The position numbers and the translations under genes were made by a program. From Artemisia argyi (taxonomy: Eukaryota > Streptophyta > Magnoliopsida > Asterales > Asteraceae): a stretch of 64,000 bases of DNA. Below, in pieces: positions 46,759 through 58,900 of the stretch. The notes under the pieces are model-generated. The model searched no databases. It saw only the letters and a list, made by a program, of their open reading frames with translations, and was not told where the DNA came from. How positions within the stretch are numbered: position 1 is the first letter of the stretch; each line of letters opens with the position of its first letter. The stretch is taken from positions 260,838,044-260,902,043 of the forward strand of contig CM060708.1 in NCBI GenBank assembly GCA_030686995.1, in the 5' to 3' direction.

Positions 46759-47655
46759 AAGAACATCATAATATCAAGTTGCTAACAAGTCTCAATTATA
46801 ATACATCTATTTATGCAACTAGTAAGATCATATAGCTTAAGTGGAAAGTATTCTACTATAGATCATAGAAGATTAAGAAAAATGATAATAGACTAAACAA
46901 CAAGAAGGTTAATAATGCTAATATCATATATGCATATATTAGTATTAATGATCTAAAAGCATGACAACTTATAAGTTAAATCATATTCACATACTAATTA
47001 AAGCATTCTAAAATATAATGTAATATTGGCAAGTTTTTGAAAAGAAAACTTATCTCAGGTCCAGCTTTTCTTTAAGAGTGGGCATGAGGGTAATGGAAGA
47101 AATCTTAAAAGTTTGTCCGAAACATGTCGAAGTAGCCAAGTAACATTCCAACGCAATAGAAATCAAGGGAGCTAGATCCGAGATGCTTAATCGATCACAC
47201 CAATCATCACAAGTCGTGAAAGCAAATAAAAATTGTGCTTTGGAGGCTTCATCTTGAAATAGTAACGGACACACCATGATACCAATACTCCAAGAGTGAA
47301 GAACAAAATGCCGAGACAAGAAGATTCCCGCAACGACGTCATAGGCGAAACATTTGCAGAATGTGAAACAACGTGATTGAAACCAATAGCCGTCAAAGGT
47401 AGTAGAGTGAGATGAGTAAATCAACACGTAATAGACTCTTCGTTCGTTAATTACCTAAACATGATAAAAAGCTTGGTACCCAGATTCTCATGGGTCCTAG
47501 TTGGTTAGATGAGAACATCCATTGCATTTGAATGCACATGATGAGGATGTCGTCGATAAGTACAAGAATTCATCAATAGTTTGTTTTAATTAACAAACAA
47601 TGACTTTATTGACTAGAGTAATAAATAATGAGTGTTAATAGTATTAGTTCTAAAT
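46098..47655 (-). other. Copia C internal region where pol should be
   Basis: 47507-47475 translates on the minus strand to NQLGPMRIWVP, the motif that in Asteraceae copia elements closes gag just before the protease. No protease or later pol domain follows. About 47427-47050 holds overlapping ORFs with a hydrophobic, Cys/Phe-rich translation (for example LECYLATSTCFGQTFKISS) that I do not recognise. A (TA)n tract lies near 46692-46756; the rest is AT-rich. Confidence 0.5.
46692..46756. repeat. (TA)n microsatellite
   Basis: About 65 bp of alternating TA in copia C internal sequence. Confidence 0.97.
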
Positions 47656-48774
47656 TTATTCACTAGGTTTAACAAATTTTATTTGTTTTGATACATTTGT
47701 TGAAGGATCATTTACGATAAATCCTAAGCCAGTTTTATCATAAAATGACTTTTGAATGTTGAGAAGATATTTTAAAGATTTAGAACTATTTTCGAATTTT
47801 GCCAATGTTTTTGCTTTTTCATTTTCCATTTTAATTTCATGTTTGTAGTCTTGACATTTTTTACATTCAAGATCAATTTCAATATTACTTTCAAGTCTAG
47901 ACATTTTATCTTCTAAAATTATTTCTTTTTCAAAGTTGTTTTCAGCGAATGTTGAAGATTCGTTTTTAAAAATAATTTTTGAGTCAATGTTGCAAAAATG
48001 TTTGAAGTTGTTTTCCATTTTTGAGAATTCTAATATAAATTGATCATATCAAAAATGTTTGGTTTTGGATTGTACCTTATTTGTAGTTGTACATTCTTCA
48101 CATGCTATACGGTGATCAATTCCATTGTCCATGTCGCTCCATGTTTTGTTTGTAGTTTCGCTTGGATATAGAAGCATGTAGTTCTTGCCATCAATACTTG
48201 TGTTCACATTTGTTTGAATATTCTCATAAGCCGTATTATCATCGTCTTCTTTGCACTTGTTGCACCATGATTTATTCACGCTCTTTCTTTGGATTTGGCT
48301 CATGTATTCTTCATTATAGATACCTTCAATGATCACATTTGAACTAGTAGTACATGTGTTTGTTTCAACTAAATATTTATTTACTAAATTTTCTAGATTA
48401 ACTATTTCTTGTGCAATATCAAGTTTATCATCTTTGATTTTACATTTCTCTTGGTGAAACTTTAAAAGACATTTCCAAATATCATTTGCCTTTTTACAAC
48501 GAAATAATCTTTCATATTTAACTCTTGGTAGAGTTTTGAAAATAAGTAATTTGGCTTTAGTGTTTTTATCAATTTTGGTTTGAAGATTTTTATATTGATT
48601 TTCAAAATCCGTTTTGGTTGGTTTAAGATCACCAATTGAAATGATATGCCAAAGATCAAGATCTATTGATTTCACATAATTTTCAAATTTGTTTTTCCAT
48701 TCAAGAAAATGATCATTTTCAAATAATGGTGGTTGTTGTGTAAATTCCCCTTCTAAATATTTTTTAAATTCCAT
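47656..48774 (-). pseudogene. Copia C gag (UBN2-type), one in-frame stop
   Basis: ATG 48774 lies about 53 nt after the PBS. The first 241 codons show copia gag features: YLEGEFTQQPPLFENDHFLE, WHIISIGDLKPTKTDF and the capsid helix around LPRVKYERLFRCKKANDIW. TGA at 48049-48051 interrupts the frame, which resumes with a Lys/Glu-rich, coiled-coil-like tail (KKCQDYKHEIKMENEKAKTL) to FVKPSE, ending at 47656. No CCHC knuckle was noticed. The protein would form virus-like particles in the cytoplasm; with pol absent, C would depend on another copia element for enzymes. Confidence 0.8.
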
Positions 48775-48826
48775 AGATCGTTACAAGTTTTAAAATACAA
48801 TCTATTTTAAAAATCTTGCTAGACGT

Positions 48827-48840
48827 GGCTCTTGATACCA
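48827..48840 (-). other. Primer-binding site of copia C
   Basis: Minus strand TGGTATCAAGAGCC, iMet-type variant identical to that of copia B (51937-51950). Confidence 0.85.
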
Positions 48841-48842
48841 AT

Positions 48843-50571
48843 TGTGGAAAACTAGAAGGGGGGGGGAGGGTTGAATATTTTTGCGTCTTTTTCGTTTAAT
48901 AAAAGTTTGCTTTCAAAGAATTAATGGTAATCGTAAAAACCTTTGAGGCTAAAGTATAGATACAAATTAATTTACTTATATCACATAGATACTACTTATT
49001 TAAAGTGTTGAATAGAAATTATAATTTCATATATCTCACTTAATTATAAGTAAGTATTTATATATGTATATGTGTTTTAATAATTGTATATACTTATATT
49101 TTACTAATGTATAATTAAGGTTTTAAATGGAACCTAGTTTGATCTTTATGTGAAATCAATATATGCACAACACACAATAATAATAATGTACGAGAAGCAA
49201 GTAAGTAAACAAGTAAATAATGAGAGATGGAAAGATCAAACCGAGAGACAAAGGATTTATAGTGGTTGGGCTACAAGGACACCTTCCTTACCCTACTCCA
49301 CTCCCCGAGCACCGAACTCGAGAGTTTTCTTCACTAAGTCAATAACCTCCCTTATGGCGGAGAAAACCGTACACACCAAAAGCTTACACCAATTAATGAC
49401 ACAAAGCAAAATGTCGAGTTCTAATCGTAGCTAGAACCAATCTCACACCAAATGTCACGCCACAACTTCTTCACACTTTTTACTTCTTCTATACTTCTTC
49501 ACACCACAAGTATCTTCACGCCTTCATAAAATACTTCACGACTTCAATGTCTTGCAACTTCACAACTTCAAAGCACCAATGTCTTCACAACTTCAAACCA
49601 ATAATGTCTTTGCACCTTCAAGCCACTAGTGTCTTCACAACTTTAATCTACTAATGTCTTCTAGTCTTCTCCACTTGGAAGCTTCAATTACTTCACTACT
49701 AGTCACTATTGCTACTCTCTCCTATCTTCACTACTATCCAACACTACTTCATCACTTCAAGTTCCACTTCACACTTACAACAATTCTAGATTCTACAACT
49801 AAATCTAGCTAACTAATACATACACCTTATTCACCAAAATATGAAAGATCAACAAGATGAAACAAACAAACAACTTAGATAGCAAGATGATACTAAGTTG
49901 TAATACTTCTAAAAGAAGTATTCTTCACTTTGCACTTGAGTGTTGAGGCTTGAATCACTTTGAAACAAAGATCAAAGTATATAAGATCAAAGGATTTTTA
50001 GAGGATGGAGAAGGATGTTTAGATCAGAAAGTTTTTAGTGCAAAAAGGTGAGAAAAATATGTGGAATGATCCAATATTTATAGGGCCAGAAAATACTGTT
50101 CTGGAGCGTGGCGGTCCCCTTAATTAGGGGGCGGTCCCCTTAATGATTAAGGGGGCCGCCTGGTAAAATTAAGGGGGCCGCCCTCCTGAACGTTGGATTT
50201 TCTTGTCCTTTTGTGAGGGTGATTTTTCTGGATTAGATTTGCCATTTTTGGTTGAAAATTTGAATTCACAAATTTGTAATGAATTAAACATATTCTTTTA
50301 ATGCCAAAAATGTTTTTCAAAAGATATAAAATGTTTTGTGACATTTTATAAATATCTAGTGATTAACAAAAGTGTTCCTTTGATCTTATAATACACTAGA
50401 CACTTTGTTCATTCATACCTTAAGTGATTAATTGGTAAAGATGAGTATTTACTACTAAATACTTGTTTATGTCATAATCTTTGGTTTGATGAGTTTAGGT
50501 TTTGTGATTATCAAAACATAGAGATATCGAAAGATATGAATAATGTTTTTAGTCATTTATTTATATCAACA
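48843..50571 (-). repeat. 5' LTR of copia C
   Basis: 1729 bp matching 29636-31365. Promoter equivalents: TATAAATA at 50082-50075 and the inverted GC-rich array at about 50113-50182. Confidence 0.95.
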
Positions 50572-50576
50572 GAAAT

Positions 50577-51936
50577 AATATGCAACCCCAAGGTAACAGT
50601 CCAAAGAGAATTATTGGTAGCCCAACAATCTACTCGCCCAGCCCATATCAACACAATTCGTCCCTGGTTTAGTAACAAGCCCAATCATAAAACTAAATCT
50701 TACCCTAAGTATACGCTATAAATGGCCACCAATCACACTAACCCTAATTATTATCATCTAATACACACGCCTCCCACATGTGAAGCACAGTCAAACGTTC
50801 CACCAAATTTCATCATCAGAACAGATGCCACAATTTAATATCAAAGACAAGATGAGTTCGTCCTTGTTACCGATGAATGCATCTCCACTGATTCATCTTT
50901 AAACCACCATCCTTATATTATCAAAAATTAACTCCGAAACACGAACATAACACGATGTTGTTAACAAACAAGACCCGTGGCACGTTTATCTCTTTAAGAT
51001 CTCACTAATGAGGTCTCGGGTAGGTTACGTTTGTTTTGTGTTTTGCTTTGTATTTTCCTTTTGAACGAACCCAGAGAATAAAATAAAAAATAACTTAATT
51101 GTTATAATCTTTATCATTATGTTCGGAAATATATTGAAGTGAAACTTCACAAAGATTGATGATGGTTTAAAGTTTCGTGTGTTTAATCTTATACAGATCG
51201 TTTGGTTTGTTGTATCACATGAGAAATACAAGCTGAGATCTTTTCAAAGTGAGGTGTTGGTTGTGTCTTGAATTTGTTTGTTGGATATCGATTAGATTAG
51301 GCTTGTTGGATTGGTTAATGGTTGTTTTATTAAACCGCTACCTTAAAAAATTAACCGCAACTAAAGTAAACGCAAGGAAGAAAAAGAAAGTTGCAAAGCG
51401 CAGTAGAGATAACCACTATAATCAGCTAACCGCTAGCCTAGTCAGGGTTAACCGCCAATGGGACTAACAATTGACCAAAAGATAAACGCATGTTAAAGTT
51501 GAGTTGAGGTAAACGCAAGTATGAGGGAAAAAAATAACCGCAACTTTTAGTCAAACGCAAGGCCAAATGACAAATCTGTCACTTTCTTGATTTTTGTCAT
51601 TATATCCAGTTTTGGTTAAATAACAAAAACGTTGGACAAAGAAATAAGCCAACTAAAATAAAAAACTTATAATACTAATCGCAATGTAGAAAAAACTATC
51701 AAGAAGCGGCTTCTAATACCAATCAACATTTAATACTAATCGCATAAATATACCCTACCAAATCAAGGTATTGCATTACGACTAGACATGAGGACGAAAA
51801 AAATGATTTTGTTATCAATTCGAACCAAATAAGAAACAGAGAAAACGAGAATGAAGTAGTTATCAATTCGAACCAAACTAAACCACAAAAACCAAGCACA
51901 AATCCAAGAACACGCTAGTTCCTAAGATAGAACCAT
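50577..51936 (-). other. Copia B leader, PBS-proximal part
   Basis: No convincing ORF. Joins 29635 after removal of C and one GAAAT. Holds the TAAMCGCAA array at 51331-51745. Together with 29103-29635 it gives a leader of about 1.9 kb before gag, unusually long for a copia element. Confidence 0.65.
51331..51745 (-). repeat. Irregular array of TAAMCGCAA motif in the copia B leader
   Basis: About 11 copies of TAACCGCAA or TAAACGCAA and near variants, at about 51331, 51352, 51367, 51427, 51449, 51482, 51510, 51535, 51551, 51675 and 51736. All lie in one orientation (sense-strand form TTGCGKTTA) with uneven gaps. It occupies the same place relative to the PBS as the array in copia A, with a different motif. 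Confidence 0.7.
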
Positions 51937-51950
51937 GGCTCTTGATACCA
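51937..51950 (-). other. Primer-binding site of copia B
   Basis: Minus strand TGGTATCAAGAGCC, two bases inside the LTR. Confidence 0.88.
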
Positions 51951-51952
51951 AT

Positions 51953-52341
51953 TGTAGGACAAACATAATATTAACTAGTATGGTTCTTGTGTTTATGATT
52001 GAATTAATCGAAGAAAGTTTAGAGAGAGAAGGAGAGTTGGGTGTTTCTAGAGAGAGAGAAAGATGAGAGAAAAATGTAAAGTTAGATTAAGAATTATGAG
52101 AAGCACCAACCCTCTCCACATGTGGAGAGGGGTATTTATAGGTTCCTACAAAAAAGATAAAAACGCCCACACCCGGGCTGTGGATCAGGCATACAGTGGG
52201 AAAAAACCCGTCCTTCTTCCACGATGTTACTTAGACTAAACTAATACTTAACTAAATAATAGACTAACTACGAGCTAACTTAAATGCTATTACAATAATA
52301 AGGTGATCGAGACTTTTACAGGAATATCCGTATTCCTAACA
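51953..52341 (-). repeat. 5' LTR of copia B
   Basis: 389 bp, same ends as 14616-15004. Contains AG-rich GAGAGAGAAAGATGAGAG and a minus-strand TATA-like TATAAATACC near 52141-52132. Confidence 0.95.
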
Positions 52342-52427
52342 TTTTCAAAATTCCGGGAGAGAAAATTTTTCAAATTAAATTTTGGAGGGAAAAGTAGATC
52401 TCACTATATCGACTTTACAGTCAATCA

Positions 52428-52829
52428 ATGGCAACTCACCATGACAGTTTCACAAGTGCTTTGTCCAATGGTTTTGCCTCATTCTTCAAGGCATTAAACA
52501 TCCAACAACATAACAACGATCAGCAAGGATATTCTTCGAGTATACAGATGGGGAATCAGATGCAATATGCAGGGCAGTATGTAGGAAATCAAATGGATCA
52601 GATTGTGAATCAGAATGTGCTTGATCAAAATGGGATTGATTGTTTTATGACTTCGATTCAAAAACCTACATCTGAAATTCACCGTAGTGATATTGGTAAT
52701 AATCACAATGTCAATGCAATGACAAAGGTAGAAAAGATACAGTACTTGTTGATGCTAGCCAATAAAGAAAAATCAGGAATACCGTTGACTGCTGAGGAAA
52801 TTAGTTTAGAGCTACAACAAGAGTTAAGG
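52428..52829 (+). pseudogene. Copia A gag, amino-terminal fragment cut by element T
   Basis: ATG 52428 opens a frame of 134 codons before the T LTR begins at 52830. The frame then reads on by chance into the LTR to 52916. The protein starts MATHHDSFTSALSNGFASFF, is Gln/Asn-rich, and ends with KIQYLLMLANKEKSGIPLTA, EEISLELQQEL, a helical segment I recall from Asteraceae copia gag. The start is supported by its position at the end of the leader of copia A. Confidence 0.6.
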
Positions 52830-54018
52830 TGTCACACCCCCAAAATACCTGAATGGCAGCGGAATGGAATACCTGAGGGTGTAACGGATCATAGCACACA
52901 AGCAAGGATATATTGAACGACCTAAAGTGTCGTTTAGAAAATACATCGTTTGATTCATTCAAAATATTCAGAGTTATAAAACATAGGTCCCAAAAGTTGG
53001 AAAAGGTTTAAGGAAATAATTTAGTACAATCAAACGATAGTTCATAAGTGCATGAAATCCAAAAGAGACGCATCATCCTTGATACACAAAGTGACTCCAT
53101 GCATGCCATGAGAAAATGCCTAAGTTACCTGAGAAATACATTGCGAAAACGGTCAACATAAAGTTGGTGAATAATCATAGGTTTATAAGTAAATCGTATG
53201 TACATAAGCCACAAGTAATAAGTAAACCGACAAGAATGTAAAAAATGCTACATTGGCTCTTAAGCTCATGACCCCGAAGCTAGACTTAGTAATGGCCCCA
53301 CCAGAGTGTTTACCAGACACTCAATTATGTTAAGACATGAAATGCATTCGTCCCGTTGGAGCAACCCAAACACGAATGGAGGCGTCACCCTCGATAGATC
53401 TATCCACTCACTCTCGCTTAGCAATACAATTAACGGTCCATGATATATAAGGGGACTTAACTTGGTAGTAAGGCAACTTAAGCAATGTATGGAATTTGTA
53501 ATACTTGGGCATGTACAAAAATAATTGTGCAATGTATTCTCCCCCGTGGGATTTGAAATCAAATAAGTAATTAAAACGGAGCTATGAGAACTCACCTCGA
53601 AGTGATGGTACAAAGATGGTACAATGATGTAAAAGTAGTCGGGACAATGAGGCGCGAACACTAGCCGCAACCTAAATGAATAATCGTGATCTAATTAAGA
53701 TCAAGCCGTAATGTAATGAATGCACATGCACATGATACCTATACCACTCGTAATTTGGAAATACTAGTTATCGTCATAGTAAAATAGTTTCCATACTTAG
53801 GGAAAATAAGTCCATATATAGAAGTATATAACTTGTCGTACTATCTTGTATGAAAACGTTAGGGTTAAATTCATCGTATCGAAAACCTTAAAATGACGTC
53901 GTTAAGTCGTATAAATATTCTCTTGGGTCATACGTATTCATTTGTTAAGAATATAGTCCTTAGTAACATTTCTAGAAAATATACCATTTAGCGTGTAAGT
54001 TATTATTTTTATTTGTGT

Positions 54019-54020
<2 letters not shown>

Positions 54021-54109
<89 letters not shown>
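54021..54109. repeat. (TA)n microsatellite in the T 3' LTR
   Basis: 89 bp, against 31 bp at the same place in the other LTR (63381-63411). Confidence 0.98.
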
Positions 54110-54112
<3 letters not shown>

Positions 54113-55710
54113 TGACAATGTTAAAATGGGTATAACTTGGTCGTTTTAAGCTCGTTTTCCTTGTTCTTTATGTCCACGGATTCATTTTTGTATATAAAAG
54201 TATATTTTTGATAACTCGGCTCCTCTAGGTTACGTTTAATGCCTCTAATTACCCGTCGAAATCTGCCAAACAGCAAGCAGTTTTTATAAAAATAGTTTTC
54301 GTCGTTAAATTTGCAAAAATCATATCTCCTTCGTTATAAGCTCGTTTTAATCCGTTCTTTCGCCTAAAGTTTCGTTTTTGAAAGTATTTTCTAAATCTTT
54401 GGTAAAAAATTAGCCATCAACCACTGATTTTCCCACGAAATAAAAATAGGGACAGTAGGTATTTCTAATGTTTCAAAAATCGTTTCTAGGGTTCTAATCT
54501 AGTTCCATCTTCATTCAAACCACTTTCAATCACCACAAAACTAGTCTAATCCTACCATACACCTTCTTAGGGTGTCATGGGTTCCTAAACATCATAACCA
54601 AGAAGATCTAACAAGGATCTAACCAAAAATCACTTCTAGGGCGTGTAAGTTCCAAAAGTTTGTAAAAATATAGTGGTATAACTATTTTGTGCATGGATCA
54701 AAGCATGAAAGCTATAAGATATAAGTAAATACTTGATGAAAACATAAAAATTAACTTGGTAACTTACTTTGAAAGGTGGTGTGATTAGATGATGAAAAAC
54801 CTAACAATCCTTGAGTTTTTATCTCAAAACTCTAACAAGGACTACTATAAAAACAAGATTACAATATGATCTTTGAAAAAAATGATGTTTTCTTCCTTCT
54901 TGATGACCCTAGGCCGAGCACCCTTATGAGAAAAAGAGAGAAAAAGTTTTCTTGAGCTAGTTGTAAATGAGATGAAAAAGTCTAGTAAAGTTTTATGTAT
55001 TATAAGTATTATTATTATTTTATACAAAGTTAGTATATGGCATTAATGAAGTTGGAGTAAGTTAGTAAATTTGTAAGAGATTGGCAAGGGGGGGGGGGCG
55101 GCAAATCAAGGGGGGGGGGGGGATGAATGTGTAGACTTTTGTGACTTTGTGTATTATTATGTGTTATTTTGTAGTTTTAAAGTGTACCGGGTACCGGGTT
55201 AACTAAAAATAAATTTTAACGGAGTTAACCGGGATAAAATAAAGTTATAAAAATTATAAAAATAGGTTGGGTAAAATTATTGGGTATTTAGATAATTATT
55301 GTTTAATTTTTATGAAAACCGCCGAAATTAAATTAGTCGTACGATACGAAATAAATAAATTTCTAAAATACCGGGTAAATTAATATTATAATTTTTATAT
55401 TATAAAAATGAATATAAAAATATATTGGGATCATAGTTGGGAGTGTTGGACATGTTAGTCACATTTATAGTTCGCGTATTAGTGTTTATTTAAAATAAAC
55501 ATACGTAAATCGTTAATTGTACCAAAAGTATTAATTTAATTATCTTACGAGTGGAATAGTATGCAAGTGCCCTAATGATGATATGCAGACTATTTCTAGT
55601 CCGTATGAAATGTCCCTGATAATAATGCATGAACTCGCTCCTGAACCAATACGGTTACGCGAATTTGAATACTCGTAAACTAAATTTACGATGACATGAG
55701 TAATGCACGT

Positions 55711-55854
55711 GAATAGTGGTTTTCTCTCGGGAATGAATAGTGTCAAGTGAATAGTAAAATTTCTGAATGTGTCTCGGAATGTCAAATTGACCTCAAAAAC
55801 GATGAATAGTAAAACGATGAATAGTGATCAATGAATAGTAATTTGTGAATAGTA
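55711..55854 (-). promoter_or_regulatory. Seven GAATAGT copies at the U3 end of the T LTR
   Basis: Exact GAATAGT at 55711, 55735, 55749, 55804, 55819, 55833 and 55848. On the element's sense strand they read ACTATTC within the first 190 bases of U3. An enhancer role is inference. The matching part of the other LTR is outside the window. Confidence 0.5.
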
Positions 55855-55934
55855 GAATGTCGAAGTTTGGAAAAATGACCTGAAATTGTGGGTTGTGACA
55901 GTCGCCTATCCAAAAAGGAATTCAGTCCCTGAAT

Positions 55935-58900
55935 TCAGTTAGTGTTGGTCTCGGTAATAGGCTCGGTGAAAAGTTGTGGATACTTGCGTCGCATTTGGTC
56001 TTCTCGTTCCCAAGTAAACTCGGGTCCTCTTCGAGAATTCCAACGAACCTTCACGATCGGAATTCGACTTTGTTTCAACTGTTTGATCTCGCGATCCATT
56101 ATTTCAACTGGTTCTTCCACAAAGTTAAGCTTGTCATCAAGTTGTATTTCTTCTAATGGTATAATGGCAGACTCGTCCGAAAGACATTTCTTGAGGTTCG
56201 AAACATGGAACGTGTTGTGTACATTGCTAAGTTCTGACGGAAGTTCAAGCTTGTAAGCTACCGGACCAATCCTTTCCAGTATCTTAAACGGACCAATGTA
56301 TCTCGGGTTCAATTTCCCGCGTTTTCCAAATCGTATCACGCCCTTCCAAGGCGAGACTTTCAACATGACTTTGTCTCCGACCTGAAATTCCAATGGTTTG
56401 CGTCGAACATCTGCGTAGCTTTTCTGTCGACTTCTAGCAGTTTCGAGTCTCTCTCGAATCTGAATTATCTTTTCTGTTGTTTCTTGAACCATTTCTGGGC
56501 CAGTACATTGTACTTCACCGACTTCGGCCCAACAAACTGGAGATCGACACTTACGACCATAAAGTGCCTCGAATGGTGCAGCCTTTATGCTTGAATGGTA
56601 GCTGTTGTTATAGGAAAACTCGATTAACGGCAAATGGTTAGCCCAACCATTTCCAAAGTCAATCGCACATGCTCTAAGCATGTCTTCAAGTGTCTGAATA
56701 GTTCTCTCGCTCTGACCATCGGTCTGAGGATGGTAAGCAGTGCTCATATCTAACTTAGATCCAAAAGAATCTTGCAATGACCGCCAAAAATTTGAAGTAA
56801 AACGACTATCTCTGTCGGAAATGATGGAAACTGGTGCACCGTGTCTTGAGACTATTTCCTTGACATAAAGTCTAGCAAGTTGTTCCATAGAATAAGTCTC
56901 TCTAATGGGTATGAAATGAGCTGATTTGGTAAGTCGATCAATGATTACCCAAATAGCATCGAAACCTCCTGACGTCTTTGGAAGTTTAGTGACAAAGTCC
57001 ATAGTAATACGTTCCCACTTCCATTGTGGAATTTCTGGTTGTTGAAGTAGCCCTGACGGTTTCTGGTACTCGGCTTTCACTTTAGCACAAGTAAGACATT
57101 TGCTGACATACGTAGCTATTTCCGCTTTCATGTTCGGCCACCAATAAAGCTTCTTGAGATCCTGATACATCTTATCAGAACCTGGATGAATAGAGTACTT
57201 CGACTTGTGTGATTCATGCATAATCAATTCTCGCACTCCACCATAGAGTGGTATCCAACTTCGGTCCTTGAAGCATAACACTCCATCTGATCTCTTTACA
57301 AAGCCATTTTCGCTTTTTGGCATACCATAAAGTTTCTCATGTGGTCGGTTTTCTTCTTTGAGAGCCTCAATCTGAGCTTCTAGAATTTTTGATGGTAATG
57401 GCGAAATGATAGTCATTCCCAATGACCTAACTCTCAAAGGTTTGAGTCGTTCTTTTCGGCTAAGTGCAGCTGCTACAACATTTGCTTTTCCTGGGTGATA
57501 TCGGATTTCACAATCATAATCACTCAACAATTCTAGCCAACGACATTGTCTCATGTTGAGTTCCTTCTGATCAAGTATATGCTGTAAGCTCTTGTGGTCG
57601 GTAAAAATTACACACTTAGTACCATAAAGGTAGTGTCTCCAAATCTTGAGTGCAAAAACTACCGCACCCAACTCCAAGTCGTGCGTAGTGTAATTCTTCT
57701 CGTGTGTCTTAAGCTGTCTAGATGCATAAGCTATCACCTTCTCGTTTTGCATTAGCACAGCTCCAAGTCCTTGATGCGAAGCATCGCAATATACCACAAA
57801 GTTCTCAATACCTTCAGGTAGTGACAAAATCGGTGCGCTACAAAGCTTTTGTTTCAATAATTGAAATGCGGACTCTTGTTTTTCTCCCCACTCGTACTTC
57901 TCATTCTTTTGTGTCAGCTTTGTCAACGACTTCGCTATCTTAGAAAACCCTTCAATAAACCTTCTGTAATATCCAACAAGTCCTAGGAATTGACGAATTT
58001 CCGTAGGAGACTTGGGCGTAGCCCAATCCTTAACTGCCTCGATCTTTGCCGGGTCGACTTGTAATCCTTGGCTATCAATAACATGGCCAAGAAATTGAAC
58101 TCTTCGTATCCAAAAATCACACTTTGAAAACTTAGCATACAATTGCTCTTTCTTGAGCAGTTCCAGTATTGTTCTGAGATGTTCTTCGTGATCTTCCTTA
58201 CTCTTGGAATAAATCAAGATATCGTCAATGAATACGATCACAAACTTATCAAGATACGGTTTGCACACCCTATTCATGAGATCCATAAATACCGCAGGTG
58301 CGTTGGTTAATCCGAAAGGCATTACTTGAAATTCATAATGACCATAGCGTGTTCTAAATGCCGTCTTCGGGATATCCTCTTCCCGAACTTTAAGTTGATG
58401 GTAACCGGATCTTAAATCAATCTTGGAATAAAAACTAGAACCTTGTAACTGGTCGAACAAGTTGTCGATTCTGGGGAGTGGATAACGGTTCTTCACCGTT
58501 AACTTGTTCAGTTCACGATAGTCGATGCACATTCTGAAAGTTCCATCCTTCTTCTTCACAAACAAAACCGGCGCTCCCCAAGGCGAGGAACTCGGTCTAA
58601 TGAATCCTTTGTCCAAAAGTTCTTGTAGTTGATTCGACAATTCTTGCATCTCCGAAGGTGCAAGTCTATACGGTGCTCGCGCAATTGGTGCAGCTCCTGG
58701 CACTAATTCTATTTGAAACTCAACTTGGCGTGTAGGCGGAAGTCCTGGCAATTCTTCCGGAAAAACTTCTGGAAATTCCTTAACAATTGGCACATCTTCA
58801 AGTCGTTTCTCATCCGACTTCTTCTCCGTGATGTGAGCCAAGAATGCATAACAACCCTTCTTTATGTACTTCTCGGTTTTGATGCATGATATGATACTGA

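Larger units (their letters stand above)
29636..50571 (-). mobile_element. Copia C: gag-only LTR retrotransposon with accessory ORF, host of D
   Basis: LTRs 29636-31365 and 48843-50571 (about 1.73 kb, near 1.2% mismatch by eye) and TSD GAAAT at 29631-29635 and 50572-50576. PBS at 48827-48840 and PPT at 31366 give minus orientation. Own content, without D, is gag (48774-47656), a gag/protease-junction remnant, unassigned sequence, and an accessory ORF (32676-31861) with its own promoter-like region. No integrase, RT or RNase H was seen. Confidence 0.9.
14616..52341 (-). mobile_element. Copia B: gag-only LTR retrotransposon, host of X, C, D and E
   Basis: Two 389-bp LTRs (14616-15004 and 51953-52341) with TSD TTTTC on both sides (14611-14615, 52342-52346). 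The PBS at 51937-51950 and the PPT at 15005 give minus orientation. Own internal sequence, after removing X and C, is: leader (51936-50577 and 29635-29103), gag (29102 to about 20890) and a long non-coding tail to 15005. No protease, integrase, RT or RNase H motif was seen in the 5.9-kb tail. It therefore looks like a non-autonomous element that keeps gag. Confidence 0.85.
13262..52829 (+). mobile_element. Copia A (plus strand), split by element B and truncated by element T
   Basis: Composed of LTR 13262-13626, PBS 13629-13642, leader 13643-14615, insertion of B (14616-52341 plus one copy of TTTTC), the rest of the leader 52347-52427 and the start of gag 52428-52829. Removing B and one TTTTC joins the two leader halves smoothly. 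The rest of the element should lie beyond T, outside this window. Confidence 0.8.
52830..55900 (-). repeat. 3' LTR of element T
   Basis: 3071 bp, TGTCACA...TGTGACA ends. Contains a (TA)n tract, G homopolymers at 55090-55099 and 55111-55122, and GAATAGT repeats near its right end. Confidence 0.93.

Noticed and set aside
47187..47396. Membrane-protein gene fragment
   Set aside because: One of three overlapping frames is hydrophobic, but no start, domain or codon signal supports it; reported only as unassigned sequence.
53266..53670. 134-codon ORF, repeated in part at 62637-62984
   Set aside because: It lies inside the T LTRs, is present only because LTRs are duplicated, and has no known domain.
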